Assembly: GCA_963082975.1 (NCBI GenBank)
Contig: OY720344.1
Coordinates: 13,999,580-14,063,579, forward strand
Reading direction: 5' to 3'
Length of the DNA stretch: 64,000 nt
Source: Labia minor
Lineage: Eukaryota; Arthropoda; Insecta; Dermaptera; Spongiphoridae
Of this stretch, positions 47,411 through 58,590 are shown piece after piece (the first letter of the stretch is position 1; each line of letters opens with the position of its first letter). The translations under genes and the position numbers were made by a program. Below the pieces are notes generated by a model. That model saw only the letters and a program-made list of their open reading frames with translations. It did no database searches and had not been told where the DNA came from.

Positions 47411-49359
47411 CGTGCTTTCTCTGCAAATAATATTAAATGCTTCTGGAATTTTTTTTTTTTTTTTTACTATTTTCTTTGATTTTGATTCAAAAAGTAATAC
47501 TAGAGAGGAAGAGTATATGAATTATTAAGTAAATCATATTATACGTTTTATAAAAAAAAATTCAGATAAAACAAAATGCTTTTATAAATATTAAGCTAAG
47601 ATAAACTTACCTTGTGAATTACATAACTAAAAAGAATGATTAAAGTTGAATGAATCTAAATATTTTTTTTTTATTATTATTATTATAAAATATTCAGGTC
47701 GTTGAAAGATTTTTTAATTAATTATTTGCAATTTCATTTAAAATTATAAAGATTTATTCGTTTGTATTTTTAACATAAAAAGCACTCAAGTTTATGTATC
47801 TTTCAATGCTTAGCTAATATTTATTCAGTTGGATAAGTTTCAGAAGTCTACAGAAAATTTCATTTGCCTCTTATAAATATCGAGTTTAAAATTAATTAGT
47901 TTAAATTAACCAAAAATAAAATAAAATTTCAAAGTGAAAATAAAATATACTTGAAGTAGATACTACCAAAAATCAAATCAATTAAAAATTATTTAAATTA
48001 TATGAAATACAATACCTACAATTAGATATTTTATCTCAATGATAAATTTAAATTCAAAATATTTTATAATTGTTAGTTTATAATGTTTTTATCAACTTCA
48101 CTTCATGACTGTCTGTCTGTTTGTTTGATCTTACGACAAATTGAAATCGATTTTACATCAACTTTAAATTGAGATAGACTTTTGAAAATTTTTACTGATA
48201 TTTCAATGGATCCCTAGAAGGTATGAAAGAAATATAATTGAATTATAATTAATTAATTGTAATGCAATTAGTGATTAATTGCCTTTAGTATTTGAATTTT
48301 TATTCATGCCATCTGATGGATAAATATTGAGTTGGTTTTCATTTGAAAATAATTCAAAATAATTTACAATATTATTAGAGGAATTTTTAATTAATATGAT
48401 AATTATAATAAATATATTTTAAAAATATTACTTCAATAATAACATTTATTTAATATTTATAATTATTATTAATATTTATTCATTGATAATAAATGCGCCC
48501 AATGTTTTTCGTTTTATATGAAGCAATTTATCCATAAACTTTGTCAGGCTTATAGAAAAATTATTTTATTCTTTTTAGTCCATGATAAAACGTTAATTTT
48601 TATAAAAAAATTTTTTTATATTTATATTATTATAAATTGTAATAGTTTGAGTTTATTATTTATAACTTGACAAATTTTTAATTAATTTTATTCGAAATTT
48701 ATAATATATGAAAAGTTATAATAATTGTCTGAAATATACATGATACATGATAAAATTGTGAAGACTAAATAGAAAGAAGGTTTTTGAAAAATAAATATTT
48801 GAGTAGATACATACATTATTATATTACTATATATATATTAAATTACGAGTCTATTTATAAATAAAGAGAAGTTTTGTATTACTTTATATACTTACTTAAT
48901 TGTTATTTTTTCAAATTATATTTACTTTTTGTTGAACAAATAATAAAAAAAAAAATATTCGAATATAAACCAAGATATTTTAATATTTAAAGAAAATATT
49001 TTATATAAACAAAAGAAAAGATTACAATTGAGAAATTTTATATTATTAAATAATATTTTGATAGTATCTGTAAAAAAATTAATTACTAATATACACATCA
49101 TTATGAAAATTCAAAATGATAGAGATGAATGAATATTTAAATATTTAAAATTCCATAAATATTCATTTGTTAATACATATACAGTAAATACTTTCATAAC
49201 AAAGAAAGCACGTAGAATAAAATTGCCACTTTCAAATGTTTCTATAGAATAGATATATATATTTTTTTTTAAGAATCGATTTCTCTATAAAAAAGCGAAT
49301 AAAAAAAACAACAAAATCTCCCTTAAAACGAGACAAAATGTTTTTATTGAATATGAAAG
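47411..49359. other. A+T-rich intergenic DNA, possible decayed repeat
   Basis: GACTGTCTGTCTGTTTGTTT at 48107-48126, followed by GATCTTACGACAAATTGAAA, resembles the GTC-rich tract and neighbourhood of the HINE-like families, but no terminal motif was found. Otherwise nothing recognised. Confidence 0.4.
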
Positions 49360-49570
49360 TTGATATTCTGCCTGATTCCATCGCTTGCTTGCTTGCCTGT
49401 CTCTCTCTCTCTCTCTCTCCATCCCATTTAATATCCTCGACCTGCTTTCTGGCCCATTGTTTTCGATGGGCGTAGGGTGGTGGGTGTGGATTGCCCATAA
49501 AAAACAATCCCTGAACTCATGTTCAATTCAAACTGACCGACAATCATGACAACAACTTTATAAAACATTA
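49360..49570. promoter_or_regulatory. Candidate non-coding regulatory island with (CT)n
   Basis: GCTTGCTTGCTTGCC, (CT)n at 49401-49418, GGCCCATTGTTTTCGATGGG (SOX core CATTGTTT) and GGTGGTGGGTGTGG. The 91-codon minus frame reads the CT repeat as an R/E run and is not a gene. Confidence 0.25.
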
Positions 49571-50389
49571 CCACTCATAATGATTAGGGTTATTTTATTT
49601 TATGCCTGGGAAGTTATCTCAACAAAAAAAAAACATCTGCACAATAATCATATATTAATGGCTTTGAAATTATAAATTAAAAAAGCAATCCAGCTTCAAA
49701 TATTTCAAAATATTTATTAAATTTGCTTGAATTATATTTTGTAATAACAACACAAGTTTACCTAATTTACTCTTTAATTTACTCTACCTAACATAATAAA
49801 GTGAAAAAAAAAATTATTCTAATTATATCATAAAATTAGTATATATGTACATAGTATATCTCGCTGTGATAAATGTTTAAATTAAAATTTGTATTTTCTA
49901 ATATAAAATAATAAAATAAATAAATAAATATTAAAGATTTAAGTTATATATGTAATGTTCAATGGTACATTTTAGTAGCTAATTATCATCTTGAAAAGTA
50001 AATAAATAAAATCCAAATAATAAATTTATAAAGATATATATTAATCAAAATAAGCAAGGGATGTTTTAAATCGAATTTAGATATCAATGACTAACAATAA
50101 ATAAATAAATAAAATAATTATATAATTCTATGGAAGTCTAAAGCTCTTAAATGCAGCAATTATATTATATATTATATATTAATTATATATTACAATTATA
50201 AATATTATCCTCCAACGATCCCTATCTTGGACTACCTCCATCCAACTTCTCTTCTCTCCCATCTCTTTTATGCTTCTGTTAATAATAATATTAATTAATA
50301 ATAATGGATAATAAGTAAAGTAATGTTAAAATAGTAGATGAAAAAAAATTCTGATGAAATAAAATAAAAACTAAATTTTAAATTGTTCC
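49571..50389. other. A+T-rich intergenic DNA, nothing recognised
   Basis: A CT-rich patch at 50210-50280 (CCAACGATCCCTATCTTGG, CTTCTCTTCTCTCCC) may be the decayed end of a LINE fragment of the family at 8505 (antisense), but it is too short to be sure. Confidence 0.4.
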
Positions 50390-51018
50390 TTTTTACCGAC
50401 CGACGATAGTAAGGGAGATATTGTTTTCACACCAAATTTCACATGTGGAGATTTTTACATATCTCCACGAACCATGCATTTTCTGAACAGAAAAAAGTAT
50501 TTTTAGCATGATGTCTGTCCGTCCGTCCGTCCGTATAGATGTGTACAGCCTGAACGGCTCAACCGATTTTGATGAAATTTGGTATATTTACTTAATGCAT
50601 CAGTGGCATGAATTGATCAACTTTTGGTGCAAATCCGGAAACCGGAAGTGGTAGTATTAGCGATCGACTATAGGAAGGGAAGGGTTATTTTCGCACCAAA
50701 TTTCACATAAGGAGATTTTTTACATATCATCACGAACCATTCACTTTGCATTGGTTTTATACTCGAGAAAAATCATCTTTATTAGTTTTTTCTTAATTAA
50801 AATTATATGACCTCATCCAGCTATTCATGACGTCACAGTTTGGTCTTCCATATATATTATAAATAAATTAAAATTAAAAATATTTATGTTATATCCATAT
50901 CTGTTTTTTATTACATTAATAGATATATTAAAATTATTTGAAATTGTTTCTGTAGCTGGAAATTAATTTATTTCAAACTGTCGGTCGGTTCAGACCTGGC
51001 CACAGGTCAACTTATTTT
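50390..51018 (+). mobile_element. HINE-like family Y, copy 3 (full length, best preserved)
   Basis: Starts TTTTTACCGACCGACGATAG. The tract GTCTGTCCGTCCGTCCGTCC (50513-50532) precedes the core GATTTTGATGAAATTTGGTA, then CATTCACTTTGCATTGG and a CRE-like TGACGTCA (50828-50835). The inverted motif CTGTCGGTCGGTTC and hairpin ACCTG/CAGGT (50995-51008) close it. It is a good type copy for the family. Confidence 0.75.
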
Positions 51019-52534
51019 ATTAAATTTTAATTTAATTTCATATCATGGATGGTCTGCCAGTTTATAACAAGTCTTTAAATAATTCAAATTAATGGAGGAA
51101 TTTAAAATGATCTATTTCTTTACGGTATATTTACGAATAAATATAATTTTGAGTTGATAAATTTCTAATAGAGTTAAAACTAATTTTATAGAAAAATAAG
51201 TTAATTCAATGATTATAATTAAAGAGGGAAAGAATTATATTAATGATTTAATCAAACGTCATATTCACCATCAATCGTACAAGAGTTTTCAAATATTGTT
51301 AGTAAATGAGGAAAGAAATATTCAATAATAATATATTATAATTTTGGTAGATAAATTGAATTGTTGAATTTGAATTACTAGCAAATTTTCAATTGAAAAA
51401 GTAGTTTACTTTACTAAAGAATACTATAGAAAAGATCTAAAAAAGAATTAATAAATATTATTTATTATAATTTTTAAAATTTTGGGAGGATACTTTATTA
51501 AATATAAATACCTTGATGTGATTATTCCTTGAAAAATCACAAATCTCTATGATAATTGTAAAATATTATTAAAAAATAATAGTTCATTTAAATTATAATT
51601 TAATGCAATTATAATTAAAAATTGGACAACTGATAAGAGATGAGGCCTACCTATTTGAGATATGGGAATCCAATATGTATTATTGTATATATATTAGAAG
51701 AATTTATTGAATCATTATTTCTGACCAGTGAGAGAGAGAAAGGTATATTATAATTGAAACACAAATTAAACTCAAAATGATTGAAAACATGTCTTCCTTC
51801 TTGGATAGTTCCCGATAAACTGACTCGATTACAATAATATTTTAGTTAAAGAGTCATTGGAAAGGAGGAGACGATAATCCAATAATTCCTCTTAAAAAAG
51901 GCAAATTTTATTATTTTTTTTTACTAATCGGATTATATGAAAATAACAAAATAAAGAATCTAAAACCTTCGAAAAATCGAATTTATATATGTAATTTAGT
52001 GTTGAATTTTATATTTTACTCATGATTTAAATTCGATATTATAGAAACTTTATATATAAAATTAAAATATTGGAATTTTAATGTATTTATTTGAATTGTT
52101 TATTATACATGTATATATATATATATATTTATAGGTATATATTATATAATAAATCCAATATTGTTTTGATTTAATTTAAAAAAGTTCTTAAAAATATAAA
52201 ACGGAAAATTTTAATTAAGAAATTTGTTTATTTAAGTAATAACTTTTTATTAATTTCTTAATGTTCTTGGGCATGTTTTGTTAATATATTTACTAAATTT
52301 TTAATAAAATAAATCTATAAAGGATTATTTTAATGTTTATTTTGAATGCCACATTTATTTATACTATTAATAGTATGTGTGTTGAAAGTTTACACAAAAA
52401 ATTAATTAAAAAAAAAAATTAAATGTGTATTTTTACTAGAAATAATTTGAATATATTTTATTTTTGATTTTGATTTACAATCATAAGTGAGTAAATAGGG
52501 TAAATCAGTAGAGAATAAATAAGGAATGTCTATA
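51019..52534. other. A+T-rich intergenic DNA
   Basis: A slightly balanced patch at 51730-51870 (CTTCTTGGATAGTTCCCG, TAAACTGACTCGATTAC) is the only exception. No genes. Confidence 0.5.
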
Positions 52535-52765
52535 GTATATTACTATAGTATATCTTATCTTATTATGCTAGCTAAAATTGTATATATATATAGCCATGGG
52601 TTCTCAAAAACCGCTCTAACGATTTTTTTCAAATTCATACTAGATATAGTATTTATAAAGAAAAATTGATTTTTATTGATCACATCTCAGGAAAAATACA
52701 TCTTAATTATTTATTTCTTAATTTAAAATTATATATGGAGACGTCAAAAATGGCATCCATATTGA
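52535..52765 (-). repeat. Dispersed repeat V, copy 2
   Basis: On minus it matches the copy at 27775-27955 in order. It also carries AAAAAAATCGTTAGAGCGG followed by TTTTTGAGAACCCATGGC, which resembles the core seen in X and Y. See findings. Confidence 0.55.
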
Positions 52766-53139
52766 AATTTGACTCCCGCCTTTTTTTAAAGGTTATTGTA
52801 TTAATATTTTTTTATATTTAAAATATTTTAAAATTTTTAATTTAATTTCGAAATAAAATTAAAAATATATATTTTAATAATATTTTATAATTATAAATTA
52901 CGATATATATTTATCATTCTTCCAATAAAAAAAAATATTCATTCACTTAGAAACATACCTAATAATACATATTTATGTATTATTGAGGACACCAAGTTCC
53001 ATTCATTTTATTCAGATTGAGCATTGATGCAACATTTAATAATTGTAATAAATAATTAAAGAATTGTATTTCAGCTCGGTGTCTCAAGTATTAATATTAC
53101 CAGCCAAACCCAATATAATGAATTATTTTTTTTAACTTA

Positions 53140-53171
53140 AGTACCGAGCCGAGGCTCGGGGTCCCGGTACT
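53140..53171. repeat. G+C-rich hairpin
   Basis: CCGAGCC (53144-53150), two bases, then GGCTCGG (53153-53159): a 7-bp perfect stem in very A+T-rich DNA. Outer AGTAC and GTACT pair around it with a bulge on the right. Possibly the terminus of an unrecognised element. 52766-53139 is otherwise A+T-rich. Confidence 0.7.
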
Positions 53172-53339
53172 AAATATCTTTATAGGAGGAACATTAGTTA
53201 TACTATATAATTTTACTTAATTTACATTTCTTTAAAAAAAATGATAAATCAATTGTTTTGTTTTTTTCTTTTTAAATTATAAGACTTATTAATGAAAAGA
53301 AATTCATTTGATTGTCTTTTTTCATGTTTAATTTGTTTG

Positions 53340-53650
53340 TTTGTTTGTTCGTTTGTTATGATTTGGATGGTCTTTGGATCGCACGGTGTATAGGCTGTGC
53401 AGATGTTTCAACTTTAGGCTCTCCATCTCCCATCGAACATTAACGGTACCCAAACCACATATACATGTGAACATGAATGCTGGGAGCTCGGTCATTTGGA
53501 CACATGTGCACCGCTGTTGCGCTTAACCACAACCCTCTCTCGTCCTTGGGGAGAGATTGGGCCAATAATGGTGGGAGACTGAAGGGGTGTTCGTTCACCT
53601 CTGGATTTTTCAATCGAATTTCACTCTTTTACTAGTGTGCTGATTTAAGC
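53340..53650. promoter_or_regulatory. Balanced island, 300 bp
   Basis: It contains GGATCGCACGGTGTATAGG, GAACATTAACGGTACCC, TGGGAGCTCGGTCATTTGG and GGGGAGAGATTGGGCC. No frame longer than the threshold, and none of the repeat families matches. Either a regulatory island or an old unrecognised repeat. An (AT)n tract follows at 53690-53714. Confidence 0.25.
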
Positions 53651-54739
53651 GCAGAATTTAACCCCACTCTATACAAATACCTATATACCATATATATATA
53701 TATATATATATATACTATTTAATGACGTTTCAAAGAGAAAATTATGTGAATTGAGTGACAAAAACAAAAAAAAAGAAATTTCAAATAATGAACCCATATT
53801 AAAGAAATTAAATATAAAACAAAATTCACACATTGTTCACTATATATACAAATCGAATATCTTAAACAATTTGGTAATATTTTATACATAAAAATTATGA
53901 AAAAATAAATTAATTAAAGAATATTATAATATAAAACAATTTCTATAAAATATATTTTTTATAAAAATGCATTACCAATCAATATAATACAATATAAATA
54001 TTTTTATTATTCATGTATGCATTAATGATTGAAATTTTCTTGATCGTTTAATAATGAAAAAATAAATTACAAAATAAGAAACAATAATAATATATTAATA
54101 TGCACAAACTTTAAATTAAATATACATTATATTTATAATATTTTAGATATTTATTCATTTAAATAATTACAAATCCGTTCATTTTGTATATTATTGATTG
54201 TTTTCGATCTATCACAAAGAAAACAAAAACATTACCGTCTTTTGTGTCATCATTATCATTATTATATATAAAAGCCATAATCACTCATCACCTAACCCCA
54301 TAATTCGGCCACATGACACTAGATGGCGTCTTTCGACGTGGGTTTTTCAAAAAAACAAAATTATTATATAAATTGTAATTTGCTTTTTAAAAATGTTAAT
54401 CGAATACTAGATTTCGTAGCTCATAAATATATATATGCATATATTTCAATCTTTTAATCCAATTTCTTCCTGGTGTTTGAATTTGTTGATAAATTAGTTC
54501 TAATTAATATATTTATCCATAATTTTTATTTTTCAATATTATGTATAAATATATAAACTATTATATTATTATATTATATAAGTTTTATTTGTTATAAAAT
54601 AAATGATATATAACTATAATTATTAAAATAAAATATTTAATTAAATATTAAGTTATTTGATATTTATTTAAATATTTAAATTATTATTTAAATTATAGGT
54701 ATATTTATATATATACACAGGCAATAGCCCAAAGATTAG
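53651..54739. other. A+T-rich DNA with a CTCF-like site
   Basis: ACACTAGATGGCG at 54316-54328 matches the general CTCF consensus CCACTAGATGGCG at 12 of 13 positions. The patch 54235-54350 around it is the only balanced stretch. An SNP-level match by eye in this length of DNA is only suggestive. Confidence 0.35.
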
Positions 54740-55003
54740 CGCAACCAATGTCAATATTAAACATGAACTTATCGACAAAAGAGATCGTTTTTTTAATTTT
54801 TTAATGTCCACGACCAGAACAACATCAAAACAAAAATTAAAGAAAACTCCACTCAAGGTAGATTACTAAAAAATGATCATTAGGTATACGAAAAATATTG
54901 TTCTCAAAGAACTATTTAATTAATTGCTGTAAACCACGATAAATTCATTTTAAACTAAAATTGCAAACAGCGTTTGCAATGGGTTCAACTAGTATAATAA
55001 TAG
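54740..55003 (+). repeat. Dispersed repeat W, copy 2
   Basis: Matches copy 1 (21535-21715) in order from AACTTATCGACAA to GCAAACAGCGTTTGCAA, with about 80 bp extra between 54780 and 54865. Accidental frames here are not genes. 55004-55890 is A+T-rich with nothing recognised. Confidence 0.55.
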
Positions 55004-56437
55004 TATTTGTACCGGTGAATTTCAATCTTGTGGATAAAAAAAAAGTTGGACTTTTAGTCATTAAATAAAAAGTAGATTGATTCTGTTCGAATTCAATAAG
55101 AAAGTAGATTAAGTAAATCCACCAGTACATAATAAATTCACTAAATAAATAAAAAATAATGAGATTATAAAGGGGATGTTTATAATCAATTTCGATTATC
55201 TAGTATATAGATTATGGAAATGAAATGAATTTCTATAAGTTAATTTATTTCGAAGACATCATCAAGATTTAATTGGAAATACATCATATCCTCTGTGGAT
55301 TTGTCATTTCATCGTCTCCGAATATTGAACAAGATTTTTTTTAAATAAATAGAATTTCGGATTAAGTAATTGAAAAGTGTAATAATCACATTAGATATGC
55401 TTTTCAAATGAATAATAAAATTTATTTTTAGAACAAAGATCTTACTAATTAGAAGTCTAAAAAATAAAAAATAATGATAAATTAAAATATAATAAATAAG
55501 AAAAATATTGTTTTGAAATTAATACTAATATATTAAAAATATATGACAATTAATATAATTTTTATGAAAATCCTATGTTTATTTGTCTGTTATATAAACT
55601 TAAAATTTTATAACATAATTGATTGTCTATTCTGTATGGATAAAAAATTTATAAAGAATCCAAATGAGAAGCTCCATCTATATGTTAAATTTTATTGTAT
55701 ATTACAACTTTTTTGAGGTTCTAATCTTTAAAATGAATATAATACCTACATATATATATATATTATTTATAGAAATAATATAATATTCAAATTTTATCAA
55801 AAAATAATTTAATTAATTTATTAATGGGAAAATTATACTTGGATTCTTCAAATATGCTAATAAGTAGGTTAAAAAAATAGGATTGTCATATTTTTACTAT
55901 CTCGCCAGAGATAGTATTGCGATCACGAAAATTTTCGATGTTGAGATTTTGATGTTTTTATACGTTTTGAAGGTTCCTGAATCATTTTCACTAAGGTTGA
56001 GAAAAATGTCTGTGTGTGTGTGTGTATGTGTGTGTGTATGTGTGTATGTGTGTATGTGTGTGTGTGTGTATGTATGTAGGCAAGATTACGCAAAAACGGT
56101 TTGAGCTAGAATGATGAAATTTGGTACATGGACATTATTCAAAATTCATAGTTTTCTATCAACTTTTGAGAAATGTAGCTCAACCGGAAGAGGGTCATTA
56201 CCTACAACGTTTTGATTTTTTTTCCTCTAAAGTGACCGTAAAAATAAAGATATATGTTTGATAATTTTTCACATGATTAATAATTGTATAAAACTGCTAT
56301 ATATAGAATTTCAGCTTGATTGATTCGCTGAAATTACCAGAATTAATTTTTTAACACTGCAAATCTCACGCGCCAACACGTGACGTGGTGCCATCAACAA
56401 AAAGCCAAACATGCGCTGGTTTAATATTTATTATTTA

Positions 56438-58488
56438 CTAGCTGCTCAGAGCTCCTTCGTCGCTCTTCACATCTAGACGGGGGCTCCGCCCCCTGTACCC
56501 CCGAGTGGTACATAGTATTTGGTTGAAAGTAGTAAAAGGTTTTCATCCATTTTGTTTCAAACAATGTATAACATAAAACATTCATTTCTTATTGTGTGAT
56601 TATTTAAAATATATTTTAATTTATTTAGTAAATTAATTATATATATTATTATTGAATATGTTATATCTATCTACTCGAAAGTTCTTGGCAGCTACAACCA
56701 CATTTCTCCAAGTGTCCCCGGTGACCTCATCTTTCTTTGGCCAATAAATGCTGGAAAGAATAATCTGAATCTACTCTCATCTCCCAGGGTCATAGACCAT
56801 GCGTGGCTCAACGGTACTCGAAAGTTCTTGGCAGCTACAACCACATTTCTCCAAGTGTCCTTATCCTGAGCCTCTGTTCCATCTCTCGTACGTCATTCCC
56901 TGATGTACTCATCTTTCTTTGGCCCATAAATGCTGGGGAGAATCCTATTCTCTGAATCCACTCTCATCTCCAAAGATCATAGACCATGTCTAACACTCAT
57001 ATAATACAACAGACAAAATAATTGTTTTATATATTTTAATTTTCATTCCCTTTTATAATAATTTTGATGAGATAAGCCTCTTTACTGCATGATAACAGGC
57101 GTTTTCCGATTGCAACTTCGATTTCAATTCTTCTCAAATATTATTATCCTTCGTGATTACATTCAATTTTTCTACATATTCAAATTCTACATTTTGTATG
57201 TTAATACTGCTCCTGTTTGTTTCTAAATATATTTATTTATCATTATTAATTTCAAACCTCATCTCTTTTCCTACCTCGATTAATTTTTCCTCGCTATCTG
57301 TAATTGCAATTGCCGAATCTCCTATTATATTTAAGTCGTCTGGGTAACCTAATATTTTACAATTGATTTCCACATCTTACTCTTTCTTTACTACCTTCAA
57401 GATAAATTTTAAGATCAAAATTTGAAAAAGTTTATCCGGATCTATTGAGTCATGCGTAGGTTTTACTAAAGTCTACAAATAATTAGTGAACAGAGATATT
57501 GAATTCGCGGTTTTTTTAATATCTGTCATAATGAAAATATCTTAATTAATGTTGATCGATTTGGCCTGAACCCGCAATGATATCGTCTAATATTTCCTCC
57601 GCCTATAGTTTATAAGTATTGAATATGTTATAATAGAGTATAATATTTCTTGATCATTTCATTTTGATATTTTAATTTCATTGCTTGATTTTTATTGAAT
57701 ATTTTTAATTATAATAAAATTTGAGAAAATGCAAAGTTTGAGACTTGAGACAATTTATAAAAATTAATTTATAAAAATTAATGGTATAAAAGTATTGATA
57801 AAACTAAAGATAAATTAACAATATATACATTCATTAATAGTATTAATTTAAATTAATGGATTTATTTGATTTTTTATTATTAAGTTCATTTATTAATTTT
57901 TTTAGATCATAGTTAATTCCCTCCCTTAAAATAAAAGAAGTATTCAAATATAGAAAGAATAAATACAAAATAATTTAAGTTAAATATGATTTAAATATTT
58001 TATTATATTAATTAAAATGAGAACTTTTTTAGAATAAATTATTTAATTGAAATGATATTTGAATATTAGAATTTAAAATAAAAAGTTAAATATTATAATA
58101 ATTCTTTGATTGGGAATCCCTAGAGTTATATACATTGTGTAAAATGAGTCCGCCAGTCAGTGGGCCACGCCTGGCTCTTGAATGAACAACACGGAGAACT
58201 ATATATAAACTTTAAATCTCTCTCTCTCCCGCTCACACACACTCCCACTTCTCTCCTCATCCCCTCCACCTCTCATTTCTTAGTTATTTCAATTTCCACA
58301 AATTGTCTAATTTTTAAAATATTCACTAATTTACTTTCTATTTTTATTCTTTAATCCTTAAATAATATATTTTCTATTTTATGTTAAAATGTAAATAACT
58401 TACATTTTAACATATTAAACTATGACAGCAAAAAAGTAAACGAATTACATACATACATACATACAAACAGTCTCCTTTATATATATAG
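56438..58488. mobile_element. 2,051-bp insertion with exact 8-bp target duplication, family unknown
   Basis: ATTATTTA is present at 56430-56437 and 58489-58496 but only once in the intact family X copies, so both borders are fixed. It begins CTAGCTGCTCAGAGCTCC, with a G+C-rich head that includes GGGGGCTCCGCCCCC, and ends (CATA)n, CAAACAGTCTCC, TTTATATATATAG. A LINE fragment lies inside in antisense (56676-57640). A pyrimidine-rich tract is at 58216-58277. It has no transposase or long frame of its own. The (CATA)n tail and TATATATAG end favour a retrotransposon-like or composite element, but I cannot classify it. Confidence 0.7.
56676..57640 (-). mobile_element. LINE fragment (copy e), internally rearranged
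   Basis: On minus, the upstream part (57640 to about 57050) matches copy a from the CATCATTGCGGG-like start (AGGCCAAATCGATCAACATT on minus) through the RT motif A region and GACATTCGGCAATTGC. The 3' part, TTCTTGGCAGCTACAACCAC on plus, occurs twice: at 56687 and again at 56827, each followed by CACATTTCTCCAAGTGTCC. The LRWAGH region is missing. So the copy carries both an internal deletion and a terminal duplication. Confidence 0.75.
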
Positions 58489-58590
58489 ATTATTTATAAT
58501 TTATAATTAATTAAATTTAATTTAAATATAATATATTATGTTATTTAATCCAATTCAAATTGCGAGATAGTCGAGTGGAGACACTCCAGC

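Larger units (their letters stand above)
55891..58590 (+). mobile_element. HINE-like family X, copy 3, interrupted by a 2,051-bp insertion
   Basis: Left part 55891-56437: TTTTTACTATCTCGCC start, GT/GTAT repeat at 56009-56077, core GATGAAATTTGGTACATGGA, through GCGCTGGTTTAATATTTA. Right part from 58489: ATAATTTATAATTAATTAAA, inverted motif GCGAGATAGT (58563) and hairpin GAGTG/CACTC, ending about 58590. The two parts join in register with copies 1 and 2. The 73-codon frame 55883-56104 is microsatellite shadow. Confidence 0.8.
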
